A DNA stretch of 39,989 nucleotides from Chloroflexota bacterium. GTDB taxonomy: Bacteria > Chloroflexota > Limnocylindria > P2-11E. The stretch's first letter is position 1. Every line of letters begins with the position of its first letter. Under the pieces are notes generated by a model. That model saw only the letters and a program-made list of their open reading frames with translations, was not told the DNA's origin and searched no databases. The stretch spans positions 1 through 39,989 of the forward strand of contig VBDX01000152.1 in NCBI GenBank assembly GCA_005881885.1, written 5' to 3'. Positions 23,004 to 30,880 of the stretch are shown in pieces. Position numbers and translations under genes: made by a program.

Positions 23004-24356
23004 CTAGTCGAACTCGAGGCCAGGGACGAGGCGGAGGACGTCGTGCGCCTTCTTCTGCTGGTTCAGCCAGTACTGGTATGCGTTGTCCTTGATCGTCTTC
23101 TTCTGCGCGTCATCGAGGTCTCGGGAGTCCGACTTCTCGAGCGCCTTGAACCAGGTCGTGGTGTTGAGTGCATTGTGCTGCTGGCTGCGCGCACCGGCAT
23201 CGAGATTGAAGAGCTCGTTCTCGGACGCGAGATCGGTGAGCATGCCGCGCGCGATCCAGCCCATGTCTCCACCCTTGTCCTTCGTGGCGCTGTCCTCGGA
23301 GTACTTCTTCGCGACCTCGCCGAAGTCGGTGCCGCTGTCGAGCGCGGCGCCGACGTCGGAGACCTTCTTGAGCTGGGCGGTGAACGCCTGGAAGTCGCCG
23401 CCGACCGGGCGAGGGGCGGCGACCTGGATCTGCGCGACGTGGACCTGCGCAGTCGGCGACACGACGGCCTGATCCTGCCGGCGCTTGGTGAATTCATCGC
23501 GCAGGAGCTCGTAACGCGCGTGCGTCTTGATGTCGTCGACGGTGAAGCCCGAGGCGAGCCAGCGCTTTACGATCTCGTTCTCTTCCGGCCCTCTGCGCTC
23601 CTCGACCTGGATGATGTGGTAGCCGAAGTCCGACTTGATCGGATCGGAGACCTCCCCGATCTTGAGAGCGCGCGCGGCGTCCTCGAACTCTTTCACGAAC
23701 TGGCCCTTCCCCACCCAGCCGAGCTCGCCGCCCGAGTCCGCGGAGCCGGGATCGTTCGATTTGTCCTTCGCGAGCTGGTTCCAGAGCGGCTGGCTGTTCG
23801 GATCCAGGCGCAGCTGATCGCGGATCGCGGTCGCTTTCGCGAGCGCGTTGTTCACCTCGAGCGCCTGGTCGGGCGCGTCCTTGTTGGTCTGGATGAGAAT
23901 GTGGCGGCTGCGGAACTGGCCCCAGTCGTCCTGGTATCGCGCATCGATCGCGTCCGGGGCGATCGTCACGCCGTCGGCCCTGGCCTGGAGGTCGAGGATC
24001 GAATGCTCGACGAGGGCGTCCAGCGAGCTCCGCTCGAACGAGGCCTTCTGCTCGGCGATCTGCGGGTCGTTCTCGTATCCCGCCGGTACGCCGAACTCGA
24101 CGTAGAAGCGCGTCTGCTCGTACTTGACCTCCCGCTTCCAGTCGCGGAGCGCGACGGCCCGGCCTTCGAAGCGCATCGCGGGCTTGAGGTTGTCCTGATA
24201 GAACTTGTCGCTCGCGGCCCACGTGATCAGCCCCAGGACGAAGAAAAGGACCGCCGAAAAGATGACGACGATGAACGCCTGCTGGCGGCGCTCCCGCTGC
24301 CAACGAGCGCGACGCTGCCTGCGGGAGAGACGCGGAAGTGGGATCCGGCGGGCCAT
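23004..24356 (-). CDS. Membrane-anchored parvulin-type peptidyl-prolyl isomerase (PrsA/SurA/PpiD-like)
   Basis: A 450-residue protein with a very basic N-terminus (about 25 residues, RRIPLPRLSRRQRRARWQ), one membrane span (about 27-49), then an extracytoplasmic part. It contains a SurA_N/trigger-like helical region and a first parvulin domain starting SRHILIQT, with the family's DPGSADSGGELGWVGKGQFV turn and GYHIIQVEER end. A second, more worn parvulin-like domain follows (VHVAQIQVAA, DSATKDKGGDMGWIARGML). Such proteins help fold secreted proteins at the outer face of the membrane. The second domain lacks the clear closing strand and may be inactive. ATG 24356 has no strong ribosome site. mazG follows after 43 bases and the GT4 gene ends 12 bases upstream. 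Confidence 0.88.
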   Translation of the reverse strand: MARRIPLPRLSRRQRRARWQRERRQQAFIVVIFSAVLFFVLGLITWAASDKFYQDNLKPAMRFEGRAVALRDWKREVKYEQTRFYVEFGVPAGYENDPQIAEQKASFERSSLDALVEHSILDLQARADGVTIAPDAIDARYQDDWGQFRSRHILIQTNKDAPDQALEVNNALAKATAIRDQLRLDPNSQPLWNQLAKDKSNDPGSADSGGELGWVGKGQFVKEFEDAARALKIGEVSDPIKSDFGYHIIQVEERRGPEENEIVKRWLASGFTVDDIKTHARYELLRDEFTKRRQDQAVVSPTAQVHVAQIQVAAPRPVGGDFQAFTAQLKKVSDVGAALDSGTDFGEVAKKYSEDSATKDKGGDMGWIARGMLTDLASENELFNLDAGARSQQHNALNTTTWFKALEKSDSRDLDDAQKKTIKDNAYQYWLNQQKKAHDVLRLVPGLEFD

Positions 24357-24368
24357 ATCTGAAGGATT

Positions 24369-25514
24369 TCAGTCTAACCGCGCGACGCGCCGGTACACGG
24401 CGAGCGTCTCATCCGCCGCGCGGTCCCACGAGAACGCGCTCGCGCGGGAATGCGTGCGTCCGGCGAGGGTCGCGCGTAGCGGAGCGTCGTCAAGAACGCG
24501 ACAGAGTGCCGCGCCGAGGGCTTCCTCGTCGCCGCTGCGCACGAGGAGCCCGGCGTCGCCGACGACTTCGGCGACGGCGCCCCCGGCGTAGCCCACGACC
24601 GGTGTGCCCGCGGCGAGCGATTCGAGGGCGGTGAGGCCGAAGCCCTCGAGAAGTGCCGCGTGGATGAGGCATTCCGCGCCGGCGTAGAGCGCGGCGAGCG
24701 TCGCATCGTCGACGAAGCCGGTGAGGATCACGCGATCGCGCGGCACATGCCGATCGGTGAGCGCATCACGCAAGATCGCCGAGAGCTTTCCGAGATCGCC
24801 CGCGATAACAAGACGCAGGTCCCGGTCGCGATCGGCCGCCTGAGCGAACGCACGGAGAAGGCCCAGCACGTTCTTCCGGGGATCGAACTGGCCGACGTAG
24901 AGGACGTAGCGGTCGGGCACACCGAACCGCTGCTGCGAGACCCGGCGGCCCTCCTCGCGCGACGGCGGGACGAAAGACTCGTCGACGGCCTCGGTCACGA
25001 CCGTCACGCGGTCTTCCGGGACACGAAGCCGCTCGACGACGTCGCGCTTGGTCGCTTCCGAGACCGCGATCACCCCATCGGCACGGCGTGCAAGCGCGTA
25101 CTGCCAGGCATGACCCGCGCGCGCATACGGCAGCCGGAGGTAATGCTCGGGCCAGATGAGCGGCGCGACGTCGTGGATCGTGATGACCGCGGGGAACGAG
25201 CGCCGCGCAGGGAGCGACAGCTGCGTCGAGTGGTAGACGTGCGCTTTCGCGCCGGCGAGCTCGAACGAGAGCAGGACCGGATCGAACGCGAGCATCGAGA
25301 GCTCCGGACGCCGGAGCCGTGCCGTCGGCAGGTCTTCATGGGTGGGGAGAAGGCCGGGGTCCGCGGGCGGGAAGTTCCGCAGCCGCAGCAGGATCCATTC
25401 GACATCTCGCGGAGCGCGACGCGCGAACGCGGCCAGGAGATTTCTCGAGTAGCGGCCAATGCCTCGCACGCGCGCCACGGTCTGCAGATGGCGCGCGTCG
25501 AACGCTACTCGCAC
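24369..25514 (-). CDS. Glycosyltransferase family 4 (GT-B fold)
   Basis: A 381-residue GT4 protein. The N-terminal half opens VRVAFDARHLQTVARVRGIGRYSRNLL (glycine-rich acceptor loop) and includes VITIHDVAPLIWPEHY. The C-terminal Rossmann half has DRYVLYVGQFDPRKNVLGLL, VIAGDLG, VILTGFVDD, and the donor-binding ECLIHAALLEGFGLTALESLAAGTPVVG, holding the E-x7-E motif (EGFGLTALE). It transfers a sugar from a nucleotide donor; linkage and acceptor cannot be told. The start GTG 25514 matches the family's normal beginning; upstream frames are antisense to the GT2 gene. A weak AGGAAC lies just upstream. It diverges from the GT2 gene with only 21 bases between the two start codons. Confidence 0.88.
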   Translation of the reverse strand: MRVAFDARHLQTVARVRGIGRYSRNLLAAFARRAPRDVEWILLRLRNFPPADPGLLPTHEDLPTARLRRPELSMLAFDPVLLSFELAGAKAHVYHSTQLSLPARRSFPAVITIHDVAPLIWPEHYLRLPYARAGHAWQYALARRADGVIAVSEATKRDVVERLRVPEDRVTVVTEAVDESFVPPSREEGRRVSQQRFGVPDRYVLYVGQFDPRKNVLGLLRAFAQAADRDRDLRLVIAGDLGKLSAILRDALTDRHVPRDRVILTGFVDDATLAALYAGAECLIHAALLEGFGLTALESLAAGTPVVGYAGGAVAEVVGDAGLLVRSGDEEALGAALCRVLDDAPLRATLAGRTHSRASAFSWDRAADETLAVYRRVARLD

Positions 25515-25535
25515 CGTTCCTAGACTATCGGCGGC
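25515..25535. promoter_or_regulatory. Symmetric divergent promoter candidate between two glycosyltransferases
   Basis: The 21 bases between the two GTG starts contain the palindrome TAGACTA (25521-25527). It reads TAGACT toward the GT2 gene and TAGTCT toward the GT4 gene; both fit a -10 element (TAnnnT). The -10 ends 9 bases before the GT2 GTG and 7 before the GT4 GTG, the distance at which transcripts would start at the start codon. No clear -35 is seen for either direction. Confidence 0.4.
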
Positions 25536-26225
25536 GTGGACTCGGTGATCGTCCCTACGTACAACGAAGCCGCATCGCTCCCGCTCCTCGTCGAACGGCT
25601 CGCGCCGGCGATGCGCGACCGCGAGTGGGAGCTGGTCGTGGTGGACGACGGCTCGCCCGATGGCACCGCCGACGTCGCGGAGAAGCTCGGCGCCAGACAC
25701 CCGGTGCGCGTGCTGCGGCGCGCGGGTAAAGCCGGTCTCGCGTCCGCGGTGATCGCGGGCATGAAAGAGGCACGCGGCGATGTCCTCGTGGTCATGGACG
25801 CGGACCTCTCGCATCCGCCCGAGATCGTTCCCGACCTCCTGGCGGTGATCGATGCGGGTATCGATCTCGCGGTCGGAAGCCGCTACGTTTCCGGCGGAGC
25901 GACCATGGACTGGCCGTTACGGCGGCGCGTCGCGTCGCGCGTCGCCTGCTTCCTCGGGAATGCGCTCGTCCCGGTTCGGGACGCGACGAGCGGGTTCTTC
26001 GCGGTGCGCCGCTCGGCCATCGACGGGGTGCCGCTGAACGCGATCGGCTTCAAGATCGGGTTCGAGGTGATCGCGCGTGCGAACGCGCGCCGGATCGTCG
26101 AGGTCCCGTACACCTTCCGCGACCGCGAGCTGGGCGCGTCGAAGTTCGGTCGCCGGGAGATCGGGCAGTACCTTCTGCAACTCGGCATCGTGGCACGCGA
26201 CAAGGCGCTGGGGAGGCTCAGGTGA
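25536..26225 (+). CDS. GT2 glycosyltransferase, dolichol/polyprenol-phosphate mannosyltransferase type
   Basis: A 229-residue GT-A enzyme closest in form to polyprenol-monophosphomannose synthase (DPM1/Ppm1 catalytic domain). Motifs: VIVPTYNEAASLPLLVERL, LVVVDDGSPDGTAD, AGKAGLASAVIAGM, VVMDADLSHPPE (DxD metal and donor site), GSRYVSGG, ATSGFFAVRRSAI, and a C-terminal VEVPYTFRDRELGASKFG, typical of the group. No C-terminal membrane part is present, as in the short bacterial forms. It would load mannose or glucose onto a lipid carrier for use outside the membrane. The start is GTG 25536. Its stop overlaps the next gene by 4 bases (GTGA 26222-26225). Confidence 0.88.
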   Translation: MDSVIVPTYNEAASLPLLVERLAPAMRDREWELVVVDDGSPDGTADVAEKLGARHPVRVLRRAGKAGLASAVIAGMKEARGDVLVVMDADLSHPPEIVPDLLAVIDAGIDLAVGSRYVSGGATMDWPLRRRVASRVACFLGNALVPVRDATSGFFAVRRSAIDGVPLNAIGFKIGFEVIARANARRIVEVPYTFRDRELGASKFGRREIGQYLLQLGIVARDKALGRLR

Positions 26226-27181
26226 AGGCAGGCGACGTCACGCTCCGGGAGGCGCGGATCGATGACGCCGCATTCGCGGCCGATCTCGAGACGGCTGTTC
26301 GTCCCGATGATCCCCAGGATCCGGTCATCTACGAAGATTACTGGCGCAACCCCGAGGCGAACTGGAAGGTCGAGCGTTTCATCGGCGAGATCGACGGTAT
26401 GCGCGTCGCGTACGCCCACCAGCGCCATCATCTCTGGGAGACACCCGAGCGCTACGGCGGGGTGACCGGCGATCTCGTCCCGTCACACCGGACGGCCACG
26501 CGGATCGATGCTTTGTTGGCCGCGATGGAGGACCGCTCGCGCGCCGACGGCACGCAGACCTTCACATCGTGGGCCTGGGAGAACGACGACCTCCGCGTCG
26601 GCGCGCTCGCGAAGCGCGGCTATCGGGAGAAGCGGAGGCAGCGCTTCTGGGAGCTCGATCTCGTCGCGAACCGCTCGAAGCTCGAGGCCATGGCCGCCGA
26701 TTCGCGCAAGAAGATGCGCGAGCAACGTATCACCGTGCTGACCATCGATCGCGACGACGACCCGGAGAAGTTCGCAAAGCTCTGGCGGATGAGCAACGAG
26801 GCCGAGCAGGACATCCCGACGACGGAGCCGTACGTCGAGGGCGCGTTCGAGGATTTCATGAAGTGGATGCGCTCCCCGGGCTTACGCGGGGACCGCATCT
26901 GGATCGCGCGCGACGGCGACGCGATCCTCGGCGTATCGATGCTCTCCTACCCGCCCAAGCGCGGTGTGGTGCAGACCGACTGGACCGGCGTGGCGCGGGC
27001 CGGTCGCGGCAAAGGGATAGCGCGCGCGCTCAAATGTGAGACCGTCATGCAGGCGATCGCCCTTGGCGTCGACAAAGTTCGCACGGACAACGACAGCCAG
27101 AACGCGCCGATCCTGCACATCAACGACACCATGGGGTACCGGCGGCGCAAGGACGGGATTCAGTTCATGCGGGCCGCGTAG
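26222..27181 (+). CDS. GNAT-family acetyltransferase with two GNAT-like halves
   Basis: A 319-residue protein. The C-terminal half (about 165-319) is a full GNAT fold with DRIWIARDGDAILGVSML, VVQTDWTGVARAGRGKGIARALKCETV (acetyl-CoA loop with G-x-G-x-A), DNDSQNAPILHINDTMGY and a final RRKDGIQFMR. The N-terminal half starts VTLREARIDDAAFAADL and looks like a second, degenerate GNAT domain, as in mycothiol synthase-like and other double-GNAT proteins. The acceptor is unknown. Translation is probably coupled to the GT2 gene through the GTGA overlap. It converges on the small unknown gene at 27198 with a 16-base gap. Confidence 0.83.
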   Translation: MKAGDVTLREARIDDAAFAADLETAVRPDDPQDPVIYEDYWRNPEANWKVERFIGEIDGMRVAYAHQRHHLWETPERYGGVTGDLVPSHRTATRIDALLAAMEDRSRADGTQTFTSWAWENDDLRVGALAKRGYREKRRQRFWELDLVANRSKLEAMAADSRKKMREQRITVLTIDRDDDPEKFAKLWRMSNEAEQDIPTTEPYVEGAFEDFMKWMRSPGLRGDRIWIARDGDAILGVSMLSYPPKRGVVQTDWTGVARAGRGKGIARALKCETVMQAIALGVDKVRTDNDSQNAPILHINDTMGYRRRKDGIQFMRAA

Positions 27182-27197
27182 CCCGGGCAGTGCTCTC

Positions 27198-27518
27198 TTA
27201 CCAGCCCACCCGGAACCGGTGCGGACCTTCAGGGTCGAGGACCTCGAGGTCCTGACCGTCGACCTTACGGAACGCCGCCTTGAGCTTGGGCACGAGCTCC
27301 CAGCCTTCAGGGATCCCGCGGATGCGCTCGAACACCTCGAGCGGCCTCGGGGTGAGGATGAAGATGTTCGTCTCGCCTGAGACCGCCTCGTGCCCGTCGA
27401 CCGTACCGAGTCCGCGCACCGCGGCGGAGACTCGCTGCTCCATGCCCTCGATCTCATCGAGACGTCGCATCGACGAGCCCGGGACCTGGAGCGCGAGGAG
27501 GTACTCCACGAACGGCAT
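27198..27518 (-). CDS. Small unknown protein (106 aa)
   Basis: A 106-residue protein I cannot assign. It starts MPFVEYLLALQVPG, has a helix rich in acidic residues (MRRLDEIEGMEQRVSAAV), then GLGTVDGHEAVSGETNIFILTPRPLEVFERI, a strand-helix unit. It ends with KVDGQDLEVLDPEGPHRFRVGW. The alternating strand/helix pattern and 'tFil...p.e.f' step look like the small alpha/beta proteins of uncharacterised families where a charged pocket is conserved. Codon choice agrees with neighbours, the frame is complete, and the overlapping frames read worse, so it is taken as real. The next gene downstream on this strand is the GT4 gene; the gene at 26222 converges. Confidence 0.6.
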   Translation of the reverse strand: MPFVEYLLALQVPGSSMRRLDEIEGMEQRVSAAVRGLGTVDGHEAVSGETNIFILTPRPLEVFERIRGIPEGWELVPKLKAAFRKVDGQDLEVLDPEGPHRFRVGW

Positions 27519-27609
27519 CCTATCGACGCGTTAGGCGGCGAGGTTGCGAATGCGGAACAAGCCGCGTGATCCGCCCGTACTAGTCCCTCGCCCTCGGCGG
27601 GTACTGCCC

Positions 27610-28764
27610 TTACCCGAGCTCCTCACGAAGCGCGTCGATGACGTACGCCTGCTCGTCATCGGTCATCGAAGCGAACAGCGGGATGAGCATCGTCGTGCGT
27701 GCGGCCTCCTCGGTGACCGGCAGCGAAACGGTGCCCACCCGGTCCCGGTAGACCTTCTCCAGGTGCGAGGCCATGACGCCGCGGCGCGTCGCGATCCCAC
27801 GCTTTAGCAGCCGCGACATCAGGTCCTCGCGGTCGACCTTGCAGTCCTTGGTCAGCCGGACGCAGTACGACTGATAGGTGTGCGTCGCGTACGGCGGCGT
27901 GTACGGGACCTCGAGGCCTTTGATCTTCGCGAGCTCGGCGTTGTAGCGCTCTGCCTTTGCGACGCGGATCCGCAGCAGCTCGTCGAGGCGACGAAGCTGC
28001 ACGAGGCCGATCGAGGCCTGGATGTCGGTCATGCGGTAGTTGAACCCGAGGTCGTGGTATTCCTCGATGATCGGCCGGTCGGCCTTGTGCCGGTCGAGAT
28101 CGGAGACGCTCATCCCGTGCGCGCGGAGCTTTCGCGCGCGGTCCGCGAGGGCATCGTCGTCAGTGAGGATCATCCCGCCTTCGCCGGTGGTGATGACCTT
28201 GCGCGGATGGAAGCTGAAGACGGTCTGATGCGCGTTGGAGCCGACGCGCCGGCCCTTGTAGGTACCGCCGATCGTGGGCGCGGCATCTTCGATGAGGTCC
28301 ACGCCGTGCCGCTTGGCGATCTCGTTGATCGCGCCGATGTCGCACGCGAGGCCGATCTGGTCCACGGGCATGATCGCCTTGGTGCGCCTGGTGATCCGCT
28401 TCTCGATGTCGCTGGGGTCCGCGTTGTACGTCCGGGGGTCGATCTCGCAGAAGACGACCGTCGCGCCCGTGTAGAGGATCGCGTTCGCGGAGGCGATGAA
28501 CGTGAACGACGGGACGATCACTTCGTCGCCAGGGCCGACGCCGATCGCGGCGAGGGCGAGATGCAGACCGGTCGTGCAGGAGGTCGTCGCGATGCCCTGC
28601 TGCGCACCCACGTATGTCGCGACGGCCTTCTCGAACTCCGCCACCTTCGGGCCCTGCGTCACCCAGCCGCTCTTGATCGACTCGAACGGCGCGCGAGCCT
28701 CTTCCTCGGTGAGCGCGGGCTTGGTGATCGGGATGTTGAGCTTCTTCTTCGCCTCGACGGCCAT
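27610..28764 (-). CDS. DegT/DnrJ/EryC1/StrS-type sugar aminotransferase (perosamine-synthase-like)
   Basis: A 384-residue PLP-dependent aminotransferase of the DegT group, which adds an amino group to a nucleotide-linked keto-sugar. The opening is NIPITKPALTEEE, then IKSGWVTQGPKVAEFE, TSCTTGLHLALAAIG, VIVPSFTFIASANAIL, LIEDAAPTIGG, and FSFHPRKVITTGEGGMI, where Lys189 forms the PLP aldimine. Near the end, RRGVMASHLEKVY and PLFASMTDDEQ are normal. This branch resembles perosamine synthase and related 4-aminotransferases more than the WbpE-type gene at 30877. ATG 28764 has GGAGAG upstream. It is the last gene of the sugar operon, 12 bases after the epimerase gene. Confidence 0.9.
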   Translation of the reverse strand: MAVEAKKKLNIPITKPALTEEEARAPFESIKSGWVTQGPKVAEFEKAVATYVGAQQGIATTSCTTGLHLALAAIGVGPGDEVIVPSFTFIASANAILYTGATVVFCEIDPRTYNADPSDIEKRITRRTKAIMPVDQIGLACDIGAINEIAKRHGVDLIEDAAPTIGGTYKGRRVGSNAHQTVFSFHPRKVITTGEGGMILTDDDALADRARKLRAHGMSVSDLDRHKADRPIIEEYHDLGFNYRMTDIQASIGLVQLRRLDELLRIRVAKAERYNAELAKIKGLEVPYTPPYATHTYQSYCVRLTKDCKVDREDLMSRLLKRGIATRRGVMASHLEKVYRDRVGTVSLPVTEEAARTTMLIPLFASMTDDEQAYVIDALREELG

Positions 28765-28776
28765 CGGTCTCTCTCC

Positions 28777-29763
28777 TTACGCGGTCGCTTCGGACGCGCG
28801 GGCGTTCCCGAGCGCGCGCCGGCGCCAGTCGACGAGACGGCGCACGCCATCGCGCAGGGACGTCTTGGCCCTGAACCCGAGGACCTCTTCGGCTCGCTTC
28901 GGGTCCCCGACACGGCGGGCCGGGAGCGCCCCGGCTGGTTGCGGGCGGTATTCGACTCCGACGTCGCTCCCGGTGACCTCGAGGAGAAGGCCGGCGAGCT
29001 CGCTCATGCGGGTCTCCACGCCGGTGCAGACGTTCACGATCGCGTTCGTAGCGCTCGACTCGGCGGCCAGCATGTTCGCGCGCACGACGTCGTCGACGTA
29101 CACGAAGTCCGCGGAGGACGATCCGTCACCGAAGAGCACGACCGGCTTGCGCTCGTCGATGAGATCGAGCCACCGGATCATCACCTCGAGGTGCTTCGAG
29201 CGGATGTCCTGCCGCGCGCCGTAAACATTGAAGTAGCGCAGGGCGGTGGTCGGTAGATCGGAAAGGTGCGCGAACGCGCGCGCCATCTGCTCGTTCGCGA
29301 CCTTGGCCGCTCCGTAGACCGTCGTGCCGTTCAGCGGGTGGTCCTCATCGATGGGCAGGCGCATCGGCTCCCCGTAGACCACGGCCGAAGACGCGAGCAC
29401 CACGCGTGCCACCTTGGCATCGGCCGCGGCCTCGAGCACGTTGAACGTGCCGTCGACCATCACGCGCTGGCATTCGCGCGGATCCTCCTGGCAGCGCGTC
29501 CACCGGGGCGCAGCCTGATGGAAGACGACATCTGCGCCGGCCACGTTCGCCCGCACCGCTTCGCGATCGCGGATATCCACTTCGACGAGCCGCGCACGGC
29601 CCGTCGCGAGCGCGCTGGTGAGGTTCTCAGGTACGCCACGGACGAGCGCGTCGAGGGCGACCACTCCGCTCGCGCCGGCAGCGAGCACGGCGTCAGCGAG
29701 GTGCGAGCCGACCATACCCGCGCCGCCGGTGATGACGACGCGCGCGCCGGAGAGAGCGCTCAC
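28777..29763 (-). CDS. NAD-dependent nucleotide-sugar epimerase/dehydratase (extended SDR)
   Basis: A 328-residue extended short-chain dehydrogenase/reductase. It shows the Rossmann NAD motif VVITGGAGMVGSHL, ADVVFHQAA, RVVLASSAVVYGEP (catalytic Ser), the pair Tyr150-Gly-Ala-Ala-Lys154, then LRYFNVYGARQD and FGDGSSSADFVYVDDVV. Such enzymes interconvert UDP-sugars (4-epimerase) or remove water to give keto-sugars; which one applies here cannot be told. Its position next to two sugar aminotransferases suggests it supplies or modifies a keto-sugar. GTG 29763 overlaps the stop of the upstream unknown gene by 4 bases. Confidence 0.88.
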   Translation of the reverse strand: MSALSGARVVITGGAGMVGSHLADAVLAAGASGVVALDALVRGVPENLTSALATGRARLVEVDIRDREAVRANVAGADVVFHQAAPRWTRCQEDPRECQRVMVDGTFNVLEAAADAKVARVVLASSAVVYGEPMRLPIDEDHPLNGTTVYGAAKVANEQMARAFAHLSDLPTTALRYFNVYGARQDIRSKHLEVMIRWLDLIDERKPVVLFGDGSSSADFVYVDDVVRANMLAAESSATNAIVNVCTGVETRMSELAGLLLEVTGSDVGVEYRPQPAGALPARRVGDPKRAEEVLGFRAKTSLRDGVRRLVDWRRRALGNARASEATA

Positions 29764-30206
29764 TTCTTGATCCGGTTCACGTTCATCGTGAGATGAGCGA
29801 ATCCGCGGTCCTGTGCGCCGAATGACGCGGTGGCGGTCACGAACCGTTCGTGCTGTGCAGCTCCGGCCACGCCGGTCTCGTCGGGACTGTCGAACGCCAC
29901 GAGCCAGCCATCCTTGTCCTTCGTGATGCGCGCCGCGGTCTCCTCCTCGACCAACCGCTCGATCGCGCTGAGCGCGCTGTTCAGGGTGGAGAAGAAGAAG
30001 GTGTGCTCGACGCGGCTGCCGGAGCTGAAGAGACCCTGGAGCGGCGATTCCGCTTCGCCTGGCTCGAACGGCACCACGGTGAATTTGCTCGGATCCTTTC
30101 CAGCCTTGCGGAGAGCATCGGCGATCTTGGGGTCGAGGAGCGTCGTGTCGGTCGCGGAGCGCGGGACCACGCGAAACTTCTTCGACTCACCACCGAAGAG
30201 CTTCAT
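29760..30206 (-). CDS. Unknown protein in the sugar operon (RraB-like at best)
   Basis: A 148-residue protein I do not recognise with confidence. The start is basic and compact (MKLFGGESKKFRVVPR), followed by a helix (IADALRKAGKDPSKF) and a beta/alpha unit with HTFFFSTLNSALSAIERLV and DGWLVAFDSPDE. It closes AHLTMNVNRIKK. The two-strand and helix pattern with a 'dGWlV' turn recalls the RraB fold (regulator of ribonuclease E), but this is by eye only. It has no membrane span or signal. ATG 30206 overlaps the acyltransferase stop (ATGA), and its own stop overlaps the epimerase start (GTGA), so it is held firmly in the sugar operon. Confidence 0.65.
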   Translation of the reverse strand: MKLFGGESKKFRVVPRSATDTTLLDPKIADALRKAGKDPSKFTVVPFEPGEAESPLQGLFSSGSRVEHTFFFSTLNSALSAIERLVEEETAARITKDKDGWLVAFDSPDETGVAGAAQHERFVTATASFGAQDRGFAHLTMNVNRIKK

Positions 30207-30880
30207 GCGCGCTGCTCGGGATCTTTCCGGTATCGGAGCAGCTTGGCCGGCACGCCTGCCACTATCGCGTAGTCGGGCACGTCGTGCGTCACCACAGCGC
30301 CCGCACCGACGATCGCGCCCACGCCGACCGTCACGCCGGGCAGAAGCACGGCATTCACGCCGATGTCCGCCCATTTGCCGACGCGCACCGGCTTGATCAC
30401 GAGGTCCGTCTGGATGATCGGAACGTCGACGGGGTCACCGGTGTGCTCGCTCCCGAGCACCTTCGCGCCCGGACCCCAACCCACGAACTCGCCGAGCTCG
30501 AGGTCGCGACAGTCGAAGTAGCTGTGGGGCCCGATCCAGGTATGCGCGCCGATCGCGCAGTGCCCGTCGTGCCGGCCCTGCAGGAAGGTCTGGTTGCCGA
30601 TGAAGACCGCATCGCCGATCTCGAAGGTGTGCGGATGCAGCACGAGAACGCCCACCCCGATCCGCACGCCGCTCCCGAAAGACTTGCAGAGCGCGCGCAG
30701 CAGCACCCGCCGCTGCCGTGCGCCGTCGACGCTGTCGATGAACGCCGAGGCCGCGTAGCTCTCGAGGAGCGCCTCACGCGACTCGCGCTCCTGCAGCCGC
30801 GTGGACTCAGCGACCTCGTCCGCCGGGTCGGCCGCGACCTGCTGGACGCCGTGGACCGCCTTGACAGTCCGCGGGCTCAA
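30203..30880 (-). CDS. Left-handed beta-helix (hexapeptide) acyltransferase
   Basis: A 225-residue acyltransferase. After ~60 residues of helical N-terminus come regular hexapeptide turns (GVRIGVGVLVLHPHTFEIGDAVFIG, then CAIGAHTWIGP, GKWADIGVNAVLLPGVTVGVGAIVGAGAVV, DVPDYAIVAGVPAKLL), the left-handed beta-helix of sugar and serine O-acetyltransferases. A His (HPHTFEIG or GRHDGHC) is likely catalytic. The start is TTG 30880, whose TTGA overlaps the stop of the WbpE-like gene by 4 bases; longer frames upstream are antisense shadows of that gene. It is expected to O- or N-acetylate a sugar of the surface glycan. Confidence 0.83.
   Translation of the reverse strand: MSPRTVKAVHGVQQVAADPADEVAESTRLQERESREALLESYAASAFIDSVDGARQRRVLLRALCKSFGSGVRIGVGVLVLHPHTFEIGDAVFIGNQTFLQGRHDGHCAIGAHTWIGPHSYFDCRDLELGEFVGWGPGAKVLGSEHTGDPVDVPIIQTDLVIKPVRVGKWADIGVNAVLLPGVTVGVGAIVGAGAVVTHDVPDYAIVAGVPAKLLRYRKDPEQRA

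Noticed and set aside
27519-27609. Terminator in the gap after the last sugar-operon gene
   Set aside because: Only partial CCGCC/GGCGG pairing with a 20-base loop and no T-run; nothing convincing in this 91-base gap.
27880-29256. 458-codon plus-strand frame opposite an aminotransferase and an epimerase
   Set aside because: Both minus-strand genes carry full family motifs over the same bases; this frame does not.
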